Part shown: positions 1 through 5,871 of the stretch, piece by piece
Numbering within the stretch: the first letter of the stretch is position 1
How the letters are laid out: each line of letters starts with the position of its first letter
Source of the DNA: an uncultured Desulfuromonadales bacterium
Lineage (GTDB): Bacteria > Desulfobacterota > Desulfuromonadia > Desulfuromonadales > Geopsychrobacteraceae
Assembly (NCBI GenBank): GCA_947259685.1
Contig: CAMYNC010000055.1
Span: forward strand, 1-6,005
Length of the DNA: 6,005 bases
Direction of reading: 5' to 3'
The notes under the pieces: generated by a model
What the model was told of the DNA's origin: nothing
Databases searched by the model: none
The model's input: the letters and a program-made list of their open reading frames with translations, nothing else
Made by a program: the position numbers and the translations under genes

Positions 1-83
1 TCATCCAGGAGCAGATCGGTCTCGATCTGTTCCCGCAAGACGAAGAGCCAGAACCTGACGATTTCAGCTTTGGGCCTCGTTGA
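1..83 (+). CDS. C-terminal end of an unrecognised protein (5' end outside window)
   Basis: The frame starting at base 3 stays open to a TGA at 81-83 and reads IQEQIGLDLFPQDEEPEP followed by DDFSFGPR. The other two forward frames give less protein-like residue content. An acidic, proline-containing tail (DEEPEPDD) is typical of a soluble protein's flexible C-terminus. Only 26 residues are visible, so no family can be named. The gene converges on the minus-strand yegP-like gene. The GC-rich hairpin at 158-177 lies downstream but lacks a T-run in this direction. That this frame is coding is a moderate-confidence inference from the protein-like composition and the absence of any competing feature. 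Confidence 0.5.
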   Translation, partial: IQEQIGLDLFPQDEEPEPDDFSFGPR

Positions 84-148
84 GAAAAAGGGGTACTTTG
101 CTCCGTTTCAAAACTCGTAAAAACTGACAACCGGGTGCGTATAATCTT

Positions 149-178
149 AAAAAAAGAGGCCGGTCTGAAACCCGGCCC
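149..178 (-). terminator. Rho-independent terminator of the yegP-like gene
   Basis: GGCCGG (158-163) pairs with CCGGCC (172-177) around an 8-base loop. Read on the minus strand, the hairpin is followed by a run of seven T's (plus-strand A's 149-155). It lies about 35 bases past the yegP-like stop. In the plus direction there is no T-run, so it can serve the left-edge gene only weakly, if at all. Confidence 0.88.
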
Positions 179-210
179 CCTTGTCTTGAACTGTGGCTAT
201 AAAGCATTTT

Positions 211-543
211 CTAGAGAGTATCGTCAACCTTGGCTTCTGGTGCATTCTTTTTAACCGAGGCAATCCCATTCTCCATTGCTGAGTTGCCAGAATAATATTC
301 GCTCCGTCCAATTTCCTGCCCATTGGTTGCTTTAAGGATAAAGTAGGGTTCCCCCTTGGAATTAGTCTTAGTTTCAAAGGCTCCTTCGCGGTTGGCATTC
401 TTGCGTACCGATTCAATCCCATTCTCGGCACTCGATTTCTGTTTATACAGCTCGCTTGTCAGAATGACCTGCCCGTTAGCTGCCTTCAGGTTGAACATGA
501 ATTGTCCGTTTTTCGCTTGTTTTAATTCGAATTTTGCGGCCAT
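211..543 (-). CDS. yegP: YegP-like DUF1508 tandem-repeat protein
   Basis: This 110-residue protein has two copies of the DUF1508/YegP repeat, at residues about 5-50 and 56-101. Each copy follows the pattern F-E-x-K, then G-x-x-x-F-x-L-K-A-x-N-G-Q, then S-E-x-Y, then a helix ending E-N-G-I-x-S-V-(R/K)-K-N-A. Length and two-repeat layout match E. coli YegP-type proteins, which are small, cytosolic and of unknown biochemical function. There is no signal peptide or membrane segment. The start is well supported: minus-strand GGAGG (plus 549-553) lies 5 bases before the ATG. The gene is probably monocistronic, with a candidate promoter near 602-632 and its own terminator at 149-178. Family assignment is confident. 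The gene symbol is by similarity of architecture, and no function should be read from it. Confidence 0.93.
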   Translation of the reverse strand: MAAKFELKQAKNGQFMFNLKAANGQVILTSELYKQKSSAENGIESVRKNANREGAFETKTNSKGEPYFILKATNGQEIGRSEYYSGNSAMENGIASVKKNAPEAKVDDTL

Positions 544-601
544 AATTTCCTCCAGGTTAGATGCTAAATAACAGATAGCTTAAGTCTTCCATAGATCTCT
601 C

Positions 602-632
602 ATTATTCAAGGAAAGTACTTCTATTTGGCAA
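602..632 (-). promoter_or_regulatory. Candidate promoter for the yegP-like gene
   Basis: On the minus strand, TTGCCA (plus 627-632, 5/6 to the -35 consensus) is followed after 19 bases by AATAAT (plus 602-607, 5/6 to the -10 consensus). This would start transcription near 595 and leave a leader of about 50 bases. The 19-base spacing is longer than optimal, so this is only the best candidate in the interval. Confidence 0.35.
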
Positions 633-685
633 GTGTAGGTGGGGCATTCGCGTGCTGGTCGGAAATAGCCATCTCAAATATTGTA

Positions 686-720
686 ACAAAAAGAAGCCCC
701 GGTCATAGCTGGGGCTTCTT
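686..720 (-). terminator. Rho-independent terminator of the PI-PLC-like lipoprotein gene
   Basis: AAGAAGCCCC (691-700) and GGGGCTTCTT (711-720) form a perfect 10-bp stem with a 10-base loop. On the minus strand the T-rich end of the stem continues into further T's and then GTTAC. It starts about 22 bases after the lipoprotein stop codon (743-745). The near-symmetric A/T-rich stem ends could also give weak termination on the plus strand. Confidence 0.88.
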
Positions 721-742
721 CATCGGCGGGTATCTACTATTT

Positions 743-2989
743 TTAATGGGCAGGGCAACTCTGCGGAGTATAGGCATGCAAAGGTGCCTTCCTGTCAGGG
801 TAACTGTAGTTCAACGCCATAGCCAACTGTCCTGCCGGTATATCGGTGACGGAATCAAAGTAGATGATGTTCGGTGGACCATGCTCCCTTGTCAGGTTAA
901 ACAACGGATTCGTGACATTCGTATTGGCTAGGTCAGCCAGATCAAGAACTGAGCCAAAGGCCTCTGCGCTGAGTGCGGCGACAGGCGAGAGTACTTCAAA
1001 AAATTCCGAATCCATTAATCCACCAAGGGTAGCAACAGATGACATAGCCGCTTTCCAGGCCGGCATAGTGAGCGTCCATGAGGCCATGCTGTAAAGGGAG
1101 TCCTTGTTTGCGTTATCAAGGACCTTGCCTTGATAACTAGCCATCGTACTGGCCTCATCGGTGTTGCTATAGCAGTTGTACGGACTAAAGAATTCCAGCG
1201 GATAGAACCCATTGTCAAGTGTAACTGGCGTGTCGTCGTTATCCACTATAACAACGACAGCGGCGGAAGAAGTACCGTTCGGCTTCAGGTAATCGTTCAT
1301 CGTGAGTTGGCTCAGGTCTCTTTGTGTTTCATCCACAACGAAAAGATGGTTTAGGTCGGCCAACTGCTGAAGCAGATTATCCCATTCAGGTTGAGTAAAC
1401 TCACGTCCCATAGATGCTGCGTCGATATATCGATCATGCGAAAGATTCAAGATGACCAACTCTTTATACTGCTGCGTGAAGGCGTTGATATCGGAGATGA
1501 TGTCGGCAATCGATTGGCCTGTCCCACCCAGGTCCACCGTCGGCAGACCTTTAAAGGTATGCGCGGGGAGCAAATAGTCAGGTCCATGCTGGGTTAGCAG
1601 CCATTTATAGGCCTTATTGAGTAGACCGTCTAGGGATTGATCCTGATAATGTCCGGACGTAAAATAGCCATCGATTTCCCTGTAAACTGGGCGCAGATCA
1701 ATGTAGCGGCTCCCAGCGATAAGTTGGTTATAAATCGTTGCCCTTTGGGTTATCGTATTCTCATTGGTTCCAAAATTATGCCCAGTGAGTGTGCTCATGG
1801 CAGCGTCATGGGAACCGGGGATGGTGATCTGACCCAGCTTCATTTCGCCAATGGAATCCTCCAGCGTTTTTTGCATCCAGTCTATCGGTTTCGTGAGTGA
1901 AGGAAAATACCCCTCCTTACCGACGAGTACAATTTCCTTTACCCCTTTTTTGTGGTCTACCGACCCGGGGTCAAAGGTGAATTCTATGATGTAAGGATTG
2001 TTGTCAGCGTCACGCACATCCAGGTTGGTATAATCTACTTTTCCATTAAAATGTAGCGTTATTTCATCAGGCGAAAACAGGTGTTCAATTTTAGTTTCTG
2101 TAACAAACGCTGTGATGGAAAATGACAGCCCGGTGTCACCGAGTTCATAGGTCACGTCACCAATGTCGTCGGTCGTTGTTATCCCAATCGAGGTATCGAA
2201 TTCGATGTAGTAGGTGGCAGAGTCGCCCGGTGCAATAGTCGCAGGAAAATCCCAGGTATTCATCTGGTAACTGCCCTGATGAGACTGGTTCCAGGTGTGT
2301 GGTGTTCCGTTGGTGATCTGTATTAAGCCGCCCTGCCCGGTCGTAAACACCCCACCAAGTAACGGCTCCGATCCGGATGGAGTCACGGACACGGTATCCG
2401 ACAGCGCCGACTCCCCCTTGGCGTTGAAAGCGGTTACTGAGTAATGGTAGGTCTTTCCTGGCTCAACGGAGTTGTCATTAAAGAAGAGGCTGCTGAGATT
2501 GGCTGCGAGAGGCTTTACGGGTATCGCCTCACCATCCACCCACCTGAACAGACTGTATACCAGCGTCTTGTCCCCTGTGGCTTCCCAGTTCAACGAAGCC
2601 CCCCCGGCTTTTTCTGACACTGTTAAAGTATTTGGCGCTGAGGGCGCGCCAATTCGGGTTGCAGCGAAGTTAGCTTCATCAGCCCCCTGAGGTCCATCTA
2701 GGGCCAGGGCGCGCTTTTCCGGGGAAAAACTGTAGCCATCCCGAAATGCTGAGACTTCATAGTCTCCTGCCGGGAGCCCGGAGATCAGGAAAGCCCCCCC
2801 ATCGTCTGTCGTCACCTCCTCGACAACACCAAACCTCGTTGTCGAAACCGCGGTAATTTTAACACCGTCAAGCGGCCTTTCGTTGAAGCTGGCTTTCCCT
2901 TTGAGAGTGCCGCTCTCTCCTGACCCGCAGCCAACAAGCAGCACTGGGATCAGAAGCAACAACCATCGAACGGAGATAAATCTTCTCAT
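743..2989 (-). CDS. Multi-module lipoprotein with C-terminal PI-PLC-like phosphodiesterase domain
   Basis: The start chosen here gives 748 residues. It begins MRRF with a Leu-rich h-region and lipobox LVGC, and Cys21 is the lipidated residue. Gly at +2 suggests the outer membrane. Minus-strand GGAGG (plus 2999-3003) lies 9 bases upstream. A longer frame to 3136 exists but would bury the signal peptide. Modules in order are: carboxypeptidase-regulatory-like beta domain (about 29-111, with DDGGAFLISGLPAGDYEVSA); fibronectin type III-like (about 116-204, ending TYHYSVTAFNAKGES); a beta-rich module (about 210-366, starting GGVFTTGQGGLIQITNGTPH), like the one accompanying fungal PLC-like proteins; and the PI-PLC X-like domain (about 371-748). 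Its IPGSHDAAM gives His394/Asp395, RYIDLRP gives Asp431/Arg433 and SGHYQ gives His447. The order and spacing match His32, Asp33, Asp67, Arg69 and His82 of Bacillus cereus PI-PLC. Arg433 in place of a calcium ligand predicts a Ca-independent enzyme. FD in IIYFDSV (Asp712) could be the C-terminal acidic residue. It probably cleaves phosphatidylinositol, a glycosylated inositol lipid or another phosphodiester outside the cell. The actual substrate is unknown. Confidence 0.9.
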   Translation of the reverse strand: MRRFISVRWLLLLIPVLLVGCGSGESGTLKGKASFNERPLDGVKITAVSTTRFGVVEEVTTDDGGAFLISGLPAGDYEVSAFRDGYSFSPEKRALALDGPQGADEANFAATRIGAPSAPNTLTVSEKAGGASLNWEATGDKTLVYSLFRWVDGEAIPVKPLAANLSSLFFNDNSVEPGKTYHYSVTAFNAKGESALSDTVSVTPSGSEPLLGGVFTTGQGGLIQITNGTPHTWNQSHQGSYQMNTWDFPATIAPGDSATYYIEFDTSIGITTTDDIGDVTYELGDTGLSFSITAFVTETKIEHLFSPDEITLHFNGKVDYTNLDVRDADNNPYIIEFTFDPGSVDHKKGVKEIVLVGKEGYFPSLTKPIDWMQKTLEDSIGEMKLGQITIPGSHDAAMSTLTGHNFGTNENTITQRATIYNQLIAGSRYIDLRPVYREIDGYFTSGHYQDQSLDGLLNKAYKWLLTQHGPDYLLPAHTFKGLPTVDLGGTGQSIADIISDINAFTQQYKELVILNLSHDRYIDAASMGREFTQPEWDNLLQQLADLNHLFVVDETQRDLSQLTMNDYLKPNGTSSAAVVVIVDNDDTPVTLDNGFYPLEFFSPYNCYSNTDEASTMASYQGKVLDNANKDSLYSMASWTLTMPAWKAAMSSVATLGGLMDSEFFEVLSPVAALSAEAFGSVLDLADLANTNVTNPLFNLTREHGPPNIIYFDSVTDIPAGQLAMALNYSYPDRKAPLHAYTPQSCPAH

Positions 2990-3092
2990 CTTAAATTTCC
3001 TCCAAAGGAAGAATGCCAGCAGAGAATACTTGCTGCCGTAACAGAAATAGACCCGATTGCCTAGGCGAGGTAAACTATTACTATTTCCAGAA

Positions 3093-3130
3093 TCAAGAGG
3101 TGTTTTAGTCCCGCCAAGCATGCCTCTTAA
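3093..3130 (-). other. Possible hairpin in the lipoprotein mRNA leader
   Basis: Plus-strand TCAAGAGG (3093-3100) and CCTCTTAA (3123-3130) can pair over about 8 bp, with one G-U wobble when transcribed on the minus strand, around a 22-base loop. It sits about 100 bases upstream of the lipoprotein ribosome binding site. No T-run follows and I recognise no riboswitch consensus, so any regulatory role is speculative. Confidence 0.2.
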
Positions 3131-3153
3131 ATTCATACACTGGGAAAGGGAGA

Positions 3154-3183
3154 ATTAAAAGATTTTTAATTCGAAAAAAACAA
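3154..3183 (-). promoter_or_regulatory. Weak candidate promoter with AT palindrome for the lipoprotein gene
   Basis: On the minus strand, TTGTTT (plus 3178-3183) and TTTAAT (plus 3154-3159, 5/6 to the -10 consensus) are 18 bases apart. The -10 sits inside a perfect palindrome, GAATTAAAA (3152-3160) against TTTTAATTC (3164-3172), which could be an operator or merely AT-rich promoter DNA. The -35 matches only its first three bases. The resulting leader would be about 155 bases. Confidence 0.25.
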
Positions 3184-3426
3184 TAAATAATATGCGGGGG
3201 AATATGAATTTGACTTGTAGATTATCATTCGGAGAGCAAGATAAGCCTCTGCCTGTTTATGCAGCCCGTGGCTTTCTTGTGAGTTATTCCACAATGGAGC
3301 CCTGCTTCACCTAAAGACTTAAAACACTCCTATCGACAGAAAATCCGTCTCAAAAATTGTGTGTTATTCACCTGCAGAGTGATGTCATTTCAAATAATTG
3401 CGCCAATTTTAAGCCTTTCTCAATGT

Positions 3427-3454
3427 TTGACATGGGGCTAGAGGGGGATAAAAT
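3427..3454 (+). promoter_or_regulatory. Near-consensus sigma-70 promoter upstream of the TIR gene
   Basis: TTGACA (3427-3432, perfect -35) and TAAAAT (3449-3454, 5/6 to the -10 consensus) are separated by 16 bases. This is the best promoter match I saw in the window and it points at the TIR gene. Transcription would start near 3461, leaving an unusually long leader of about 265 bases before the ATG at 3727. A small perfect inverted repeat, AATTG-CGC-CAATT (3396-3408), lies just upstream of the -35 and could bind a regulator. Confidence 0.65.
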
Positions 3455-3563
3455 CAATAAGAACTTCTTGATTGCTTGTTAGGCGACCGTAACGATAGAA
3501 AGCACAACCGAAGGTGAGACAGTCGAAGAAGGGGTGACTGTAAGCTGTTGTCTCTGCTCTGTA

Positions 3564-3692
3564 GGCTCTGGCTCCCTTGCCGCGGCACTCCTATCGTGAT
3601 CGATGGTCAGAGCCAGTGCGTATCCATGCCCGACTTCTCTCGAACTGGTGTTAGTTCCTGTCGGCGCAGGCGCCCACAGAGACCTTCGAAGG
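3564..3692 (+). other. Hairpin-rich leader before the TIR gene
   Basis: Several complementary segments lie between the promoter and the start codon. GGCTCTG (3564-3570) can pair with CAGAGCC (3608-3614), with the alternative pairing CTGGCTC (3568-3574) to GAGCCAG (3610-3616). ATCG-TGAT-CGAT (3593-3604) is nested inside it. GGCG-CAGG-CGCC (3664-3674 region) and the palindrome CCTTCGAAGG (3683-3692) follow. None is followed by a T-run, so these are not terminators. They could be a structured untranslated leader or simply remnants of GC-rich DNA acquired with the gene. Confidence 0.3.
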
Positions 3693-3726
3693 CTAAACCC
3701 TTCGCGAATCCGGGATTGAAGCCCTC

Positions 3727-5397
3727 ATGAAGTACGACGTCTTCCTTTCGCACAGCCACGTCGACGCGGAGTGGACGCGCTGGCTCCACCAACGGCTCGC
3801 GGCCAGCGACTACAATGGTCGGAATCTTCGGGTTTGGCTGGACCAGGAGGTGCTCGACCCGGGGGACCTTTCGTCGCGTCGAGAGCTGGAGACCGCTCTC
3901 GACCGCTCGCGATTCCTCGCGGTGGTGCTCACCCCGGAGTCCATCGGCTCGTTCTACGTCCAGCACGAGATCGACTACTTCGTCCAGATCATGGGCGCCG
4001 AGGCTGTGGTCGTCATCCGGCGCCGTCCGTGTGAGGTGCCGGAACGACTCGAAGCCTGTCCGATGATCGAGTGGCCAGAAGAGGCCGGCGGGGAAGAGAC
4101 GCTCTCCCAGCTCCTCGGTGTGCTTCGGCCTGAGGCCTGGGACGGCTACGGGGAGTACGAACATCGGAAGTCCGTTCGCAAGGCCTGGACTGCCGCTCGA
4201 TACGCTCAGCCCGATGGAATGGATCCGACGCCGACGGAGGAGAACAGCGCGCTGCTCGAGCTCCTTCTTTCCCATGACATCGCCGACCCCGCCGAGGAAG
4301 GTCCTGCGCTCGTCGGGTTCGATCGGGTGGGTCAACTCATCGGCGAGCTCGACGCCCACGAGGCATATGGATTGAAGATGGTGCTCGGAGAGTTCCTCGC
4401 CCTCGCGATCCTCCGCCACCCCGCCTACGCGCAGGTGGCCGCGCGATACGTGCAGCAGGACTTTAAGGCGCAAATGCAACCGTCGTTCCTGACGATCAGA
4501 AACCGGGCACTGCGCGGCGCGGCCGGTCCGGCCTCGTCGACGAACCTGCTCTTTGCCGTCGCTCGGGCTGGCTCGAAACTGGCCGAGATCGACCCGGATA
4601 GCATCGATCTCTCGACCATGGCCGCCGTTCTCCGCAGCCTCGATCAGCGCTCCACGTTGGCGAACCACGAGACCGTCGTGCCGATGATGATTGGTCGTGT
4701 GCTCGCCAAGCGACGCAGCACGGATCTCGTGGATCTCCTGATCCACACCCTAGTCAAGTCGGGCGGGGCGGCGAGTCACATCGCCGCGGCAGCCGCGATC
4801 TCGACGAACGACGACCGCGGGGACGGGGTACTCTATTTCACAACGGAACTTGCCGAGCTCGCGCCCGATCTAAAGGAGCGGCCTGCGTTTCCTCGCCCAT
4901 CGGCGTCGACGGCTCGTCTGTTGCTCGATCCGGACTCCCAACTGCACAGGAATCCAGACGTCCGCGACCACGTCCGCATAGGTCGGGACGATTTCGTCAG
5001 AAGCTTTGGATCTGATTGGCCGCTGGGAACCGGGCTCTGGCCGATTCTGAAGATCGCGCCAGCTCCGACGGCCGTCGAGAATGGTCCGCTCGTGGGCATC
5101 GTTCGTCGAGTCACGCTCGCCAACATGGAGGCCTGCGCGGAGACCCTTGGTCCCACGGATATCGCCTGCCTGACCGAGCCACGGATCGTCGACGCCTTGC
5201 TCCCGAACGCGAGCGGTTATCTAATCCAGGCCGACGAGATGGATGCGCCGTTGGGGCAACGACTGCGCAACCGCGGGTCTCGCTACGCCGCGTTCGATGC
5301 GGCTCAGCTCGACCGATTTGAGGACGGATCTGCGTTAGCGCTCTGGCCAGGAGTCGGTGATCGGCCTGACTGGGGGCTGAGGGTTATTAGGTGCTAG
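3727..5397 (+). CDS. TIR-domain protein with large unassigned C-terminal region (candidate defence effector)
   Basis: This 556-residue soluble protein has no signal peptide or clear membrane segment. Residues 1 to about 135 form a TIR domain: first strand YDVFLSHSHVD (3-13), a BB-loop-like VWLDQEVLDPGD (36-47), third strand and helix RFLAVVLTPESIGSFYVQHE (62-81), and fourth strand AVVVIRRR (93-100). Glu81 stands where NAD-cleaving TIR domains keep their catalytic Glu. The next ~420 residues are not a family I recognise. About 170-400 looks mainly helical with an Ala-rich stretch (HIAAAAAIST, 351-360). About 435-556 looks alpha/beta and Trp-containing. Bacterial TIR proteins are commonly NAD-depleting or NAD-derived-signal-making antiphage effectors, with the fused region sensing infection. 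That role is inference here. ATG at 3727 is the only good start, because an in-frame TAA lies at 3694. The ribosome binding site is weak (GAAG at about 3718-3721). The gene stands alone between its own promoter and terminator. Its G+C content and third-position bias differ strongly from the flanks, suggesting transfer. Confidence 0.9.
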   Translation: MKYDVFLSHSHVDAEWTRWLHQRLAASDYNGRNLRVWLDQEVLDPGDLSSRRELETALDRSRFLAVVLTPESIGSFYVQHEIDYFVQIMGAEAVVVIRRRPCEVPERLEACPMIEWPEEAGGEETLSQLLGVLRPEAWDGYGEYEHRKSVRKAWTAARYAQPDGMDPTPTEENSALLELLLSHDIADPAEEGPALVGFDRVGQLIGELDAHEAYGLKMVLGEFLALAILRHPAYAQVAARYVQQDFKAQMQPSFLTIRNRALRGAAGPASSTNLLFAVARAGSKLAEIDPDSIDLSTMAAVLRSLDQRSTLANHETVVPMMIGRVLAKRRSTDLVDLLIHTLVKSGGAASHIAAAAAISTNDDRGDGVLYFTTELAELAPDLKERPAFPRPSASTARLLLDPDSQLHRNPDVRDHVRIGRDDFVRSFGSDWPLGTGLWPILKIAPAPTAVENGPLVGIVRRVTLANMEACAETLGPTDIACLTEPRIVDALLPNASGYLIQADEMDAPLGQRLRNRGSRYAAFDAAQLDRFEDGSALALWPGVGDRPDWGLRVIRC

Positions 5398-5479
5398 GCA
5401 GATAAATCCCGTCTGCAGCTATCATAAATCTAGGGATACCCCCAGATTTCCGATAATTCACTATTTCCAGAACAAAACG

Positions 5480-5514
5480 AGCCTCAACCTGCACATGCAG
5501 GCTGGGACTTTTTT
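5480..5514 (+). terminator. Rho-independent terminator of the TIR gene
   Basis: The arm AGCCTCAACCTGC (5480-5492) pairs with GCAGGCTGGGACT (5497-5509) around the loop ACAT. The inner five pairs CCTGC/GCAGG are perfect, and the outer part has G-U wobbles and mismatches. Six T's follow at 5509-5514. It lies about 80 bases after the TIR stop. Confidence 0.8.
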
Positions 5515-5632
5515 AGAAGTTGCCTCATAATGTGACCCTGGATGAGCTTAGGGATTAATAGGCCGCGTTGTACTAAGCGGATCTCAAATATCGTGACTTA
5601 ATCTCATGGCCCCGACATTTGAAGCACAAAAT

Positions 5633-5684
5633 CGGCCCTTTCGCACTGCTGCATTTTCAGCAGTTTAGCGGAGGGGCCATTTTT
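5633..5684. terminator. Large terminator hairpin, possibly bidirectional
   Basis: GGCCC, CGC and CTGCTG (5634-5651) pair in order with CAGCAG, GCG and GGGCC (5658-5678), giving a long stem with internal loops around a short T-rich loop. On the plus strand a five-T run follows (5680-5684). On the minus strand GA then four T's follow. Since the TIR gene already has a terminator, this one may mainly end the minus-strand zinc-finger transcript, whose stop codon is about 190 bases away. Confidence 0.7.
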
Positions 5685-5871
5685 GATACGAATTAAGATA
5701 CAGGTGCAGAGGGAATAGCTGTGTGATAACTGCAAGGTAGGGAGTCCAGCAGATCGGTCAGGTGTTGATTTCGGTCAAGTTGACTTCAAAATCGGGAAAT
5801 CAGAGCGTTTTACTGTCTCTCAGGTTCAGAGTTTTGAACCGATTGCTGCTGGGATCATTTTTCAATACTTC

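Larger units (their letters stand above)
2990..3726. other. Long intergenic region between the divergent lipoprotein and TIR genes
   Basis: About 740 bases hold no confidently coding gene. The left part (2990 to about 3200) is the AT-rich leader and promoter zone of the lipoprotein gene, with an A/T palindrome at 3152-3172. The middle (3200-3460) is AT-rich with no convincing gene. It contains a 36-codon open frame (3204-3314), a small operator-like inverted repeat at 3396-3408 and a strong plus-strand promoter at 3427-3454. The right part (3461-3726) becomes GC-rich from about 3560 and carries several hairpins. A TTG-initiated 60-codon frame there (3548-3730) ends in an ATGA overlap with the TIR start but does not look like a known protein. 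Confidence 0.7.
5398..5871. other. Intergenic region downstream of the TIR gene
   Basis: About 470 bases lack a gene. The G+C content drops sharply just after the TIR stop codon. The region holds the TIR terminator (5480-5514), a second large hairpin with a T-run (5633-5684) and a small inverted repeat GGTTCA-gagttt-TGAACC (5823-5840). I found no convincing small open frame on either strand and no tRNA-like fold. Confidence 0.7.

Noticed and set aside
2990..3135. Possible riboswitch in the lipoprotein leader, considered because of GGCAATCGGGTCTA-like and ACGGCAGC-like segments
   Set aside because: The segments do not fit the order or pairing of the c-di-GMP, guanidine or cobalamin consensus patterns I know.
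2990..3136. 49-residue N-terminal extension of the lipoprotein frame
   Set aside because: It would place the hydrophobic signal peptide and lipobox internally. The internal ATG at 2989 has a strong GGAGG site at good spacing.
3204..3314. 36-codon plus-strand open frame beginning MNLTCRLSFGEQ, with a GGGGG stretch before the ATG
   Set aside because: It is too short, matches no known family and has no supporting context. It may be chance in AT-rich intergenic DNA.
3478..3484. GTTAGGC, which resembles an integron attC core site
   Set aside because: No complementary RYYYAAC partner lies at a suitable distance upstream, and no second core site is found after the TIR gene.
3325..3596. 11-base repeat CACTCCTATCG at 3325-3335 and 3586-3596, near the left edge of the GC-rich segment
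   Set aside because: Repeats of 11 bases are expected by chance, and there is no matching copy at the right edge.
3607..4746. Long minus-strand open frame (379 codons) opposite the TIR gene
   Set aside because: It lies antisense to a GC-rich coding sequence, which commonly leaves such frames open. Its translation is rich in Arg, Glu, Gly and His with no domain pattern, while the plus-strand frame encodes a clear TIR domain.
671..5597. Near-identical 17-mers ATCTCAAATAT(T/C)GT(A/G)AC at 671-687 and 5581-5597
   Set aside because: Two mismatches in 17 bases is about what chance gives once in a 6 kb window. There is no extended similarity and no third copy.
10..5760. 12-base direct repeat AGCAGATCGGTC near 10-21 and 5749-5760
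   Set aside because: Its length is at the chance level for this window and the flanking bases do not match.
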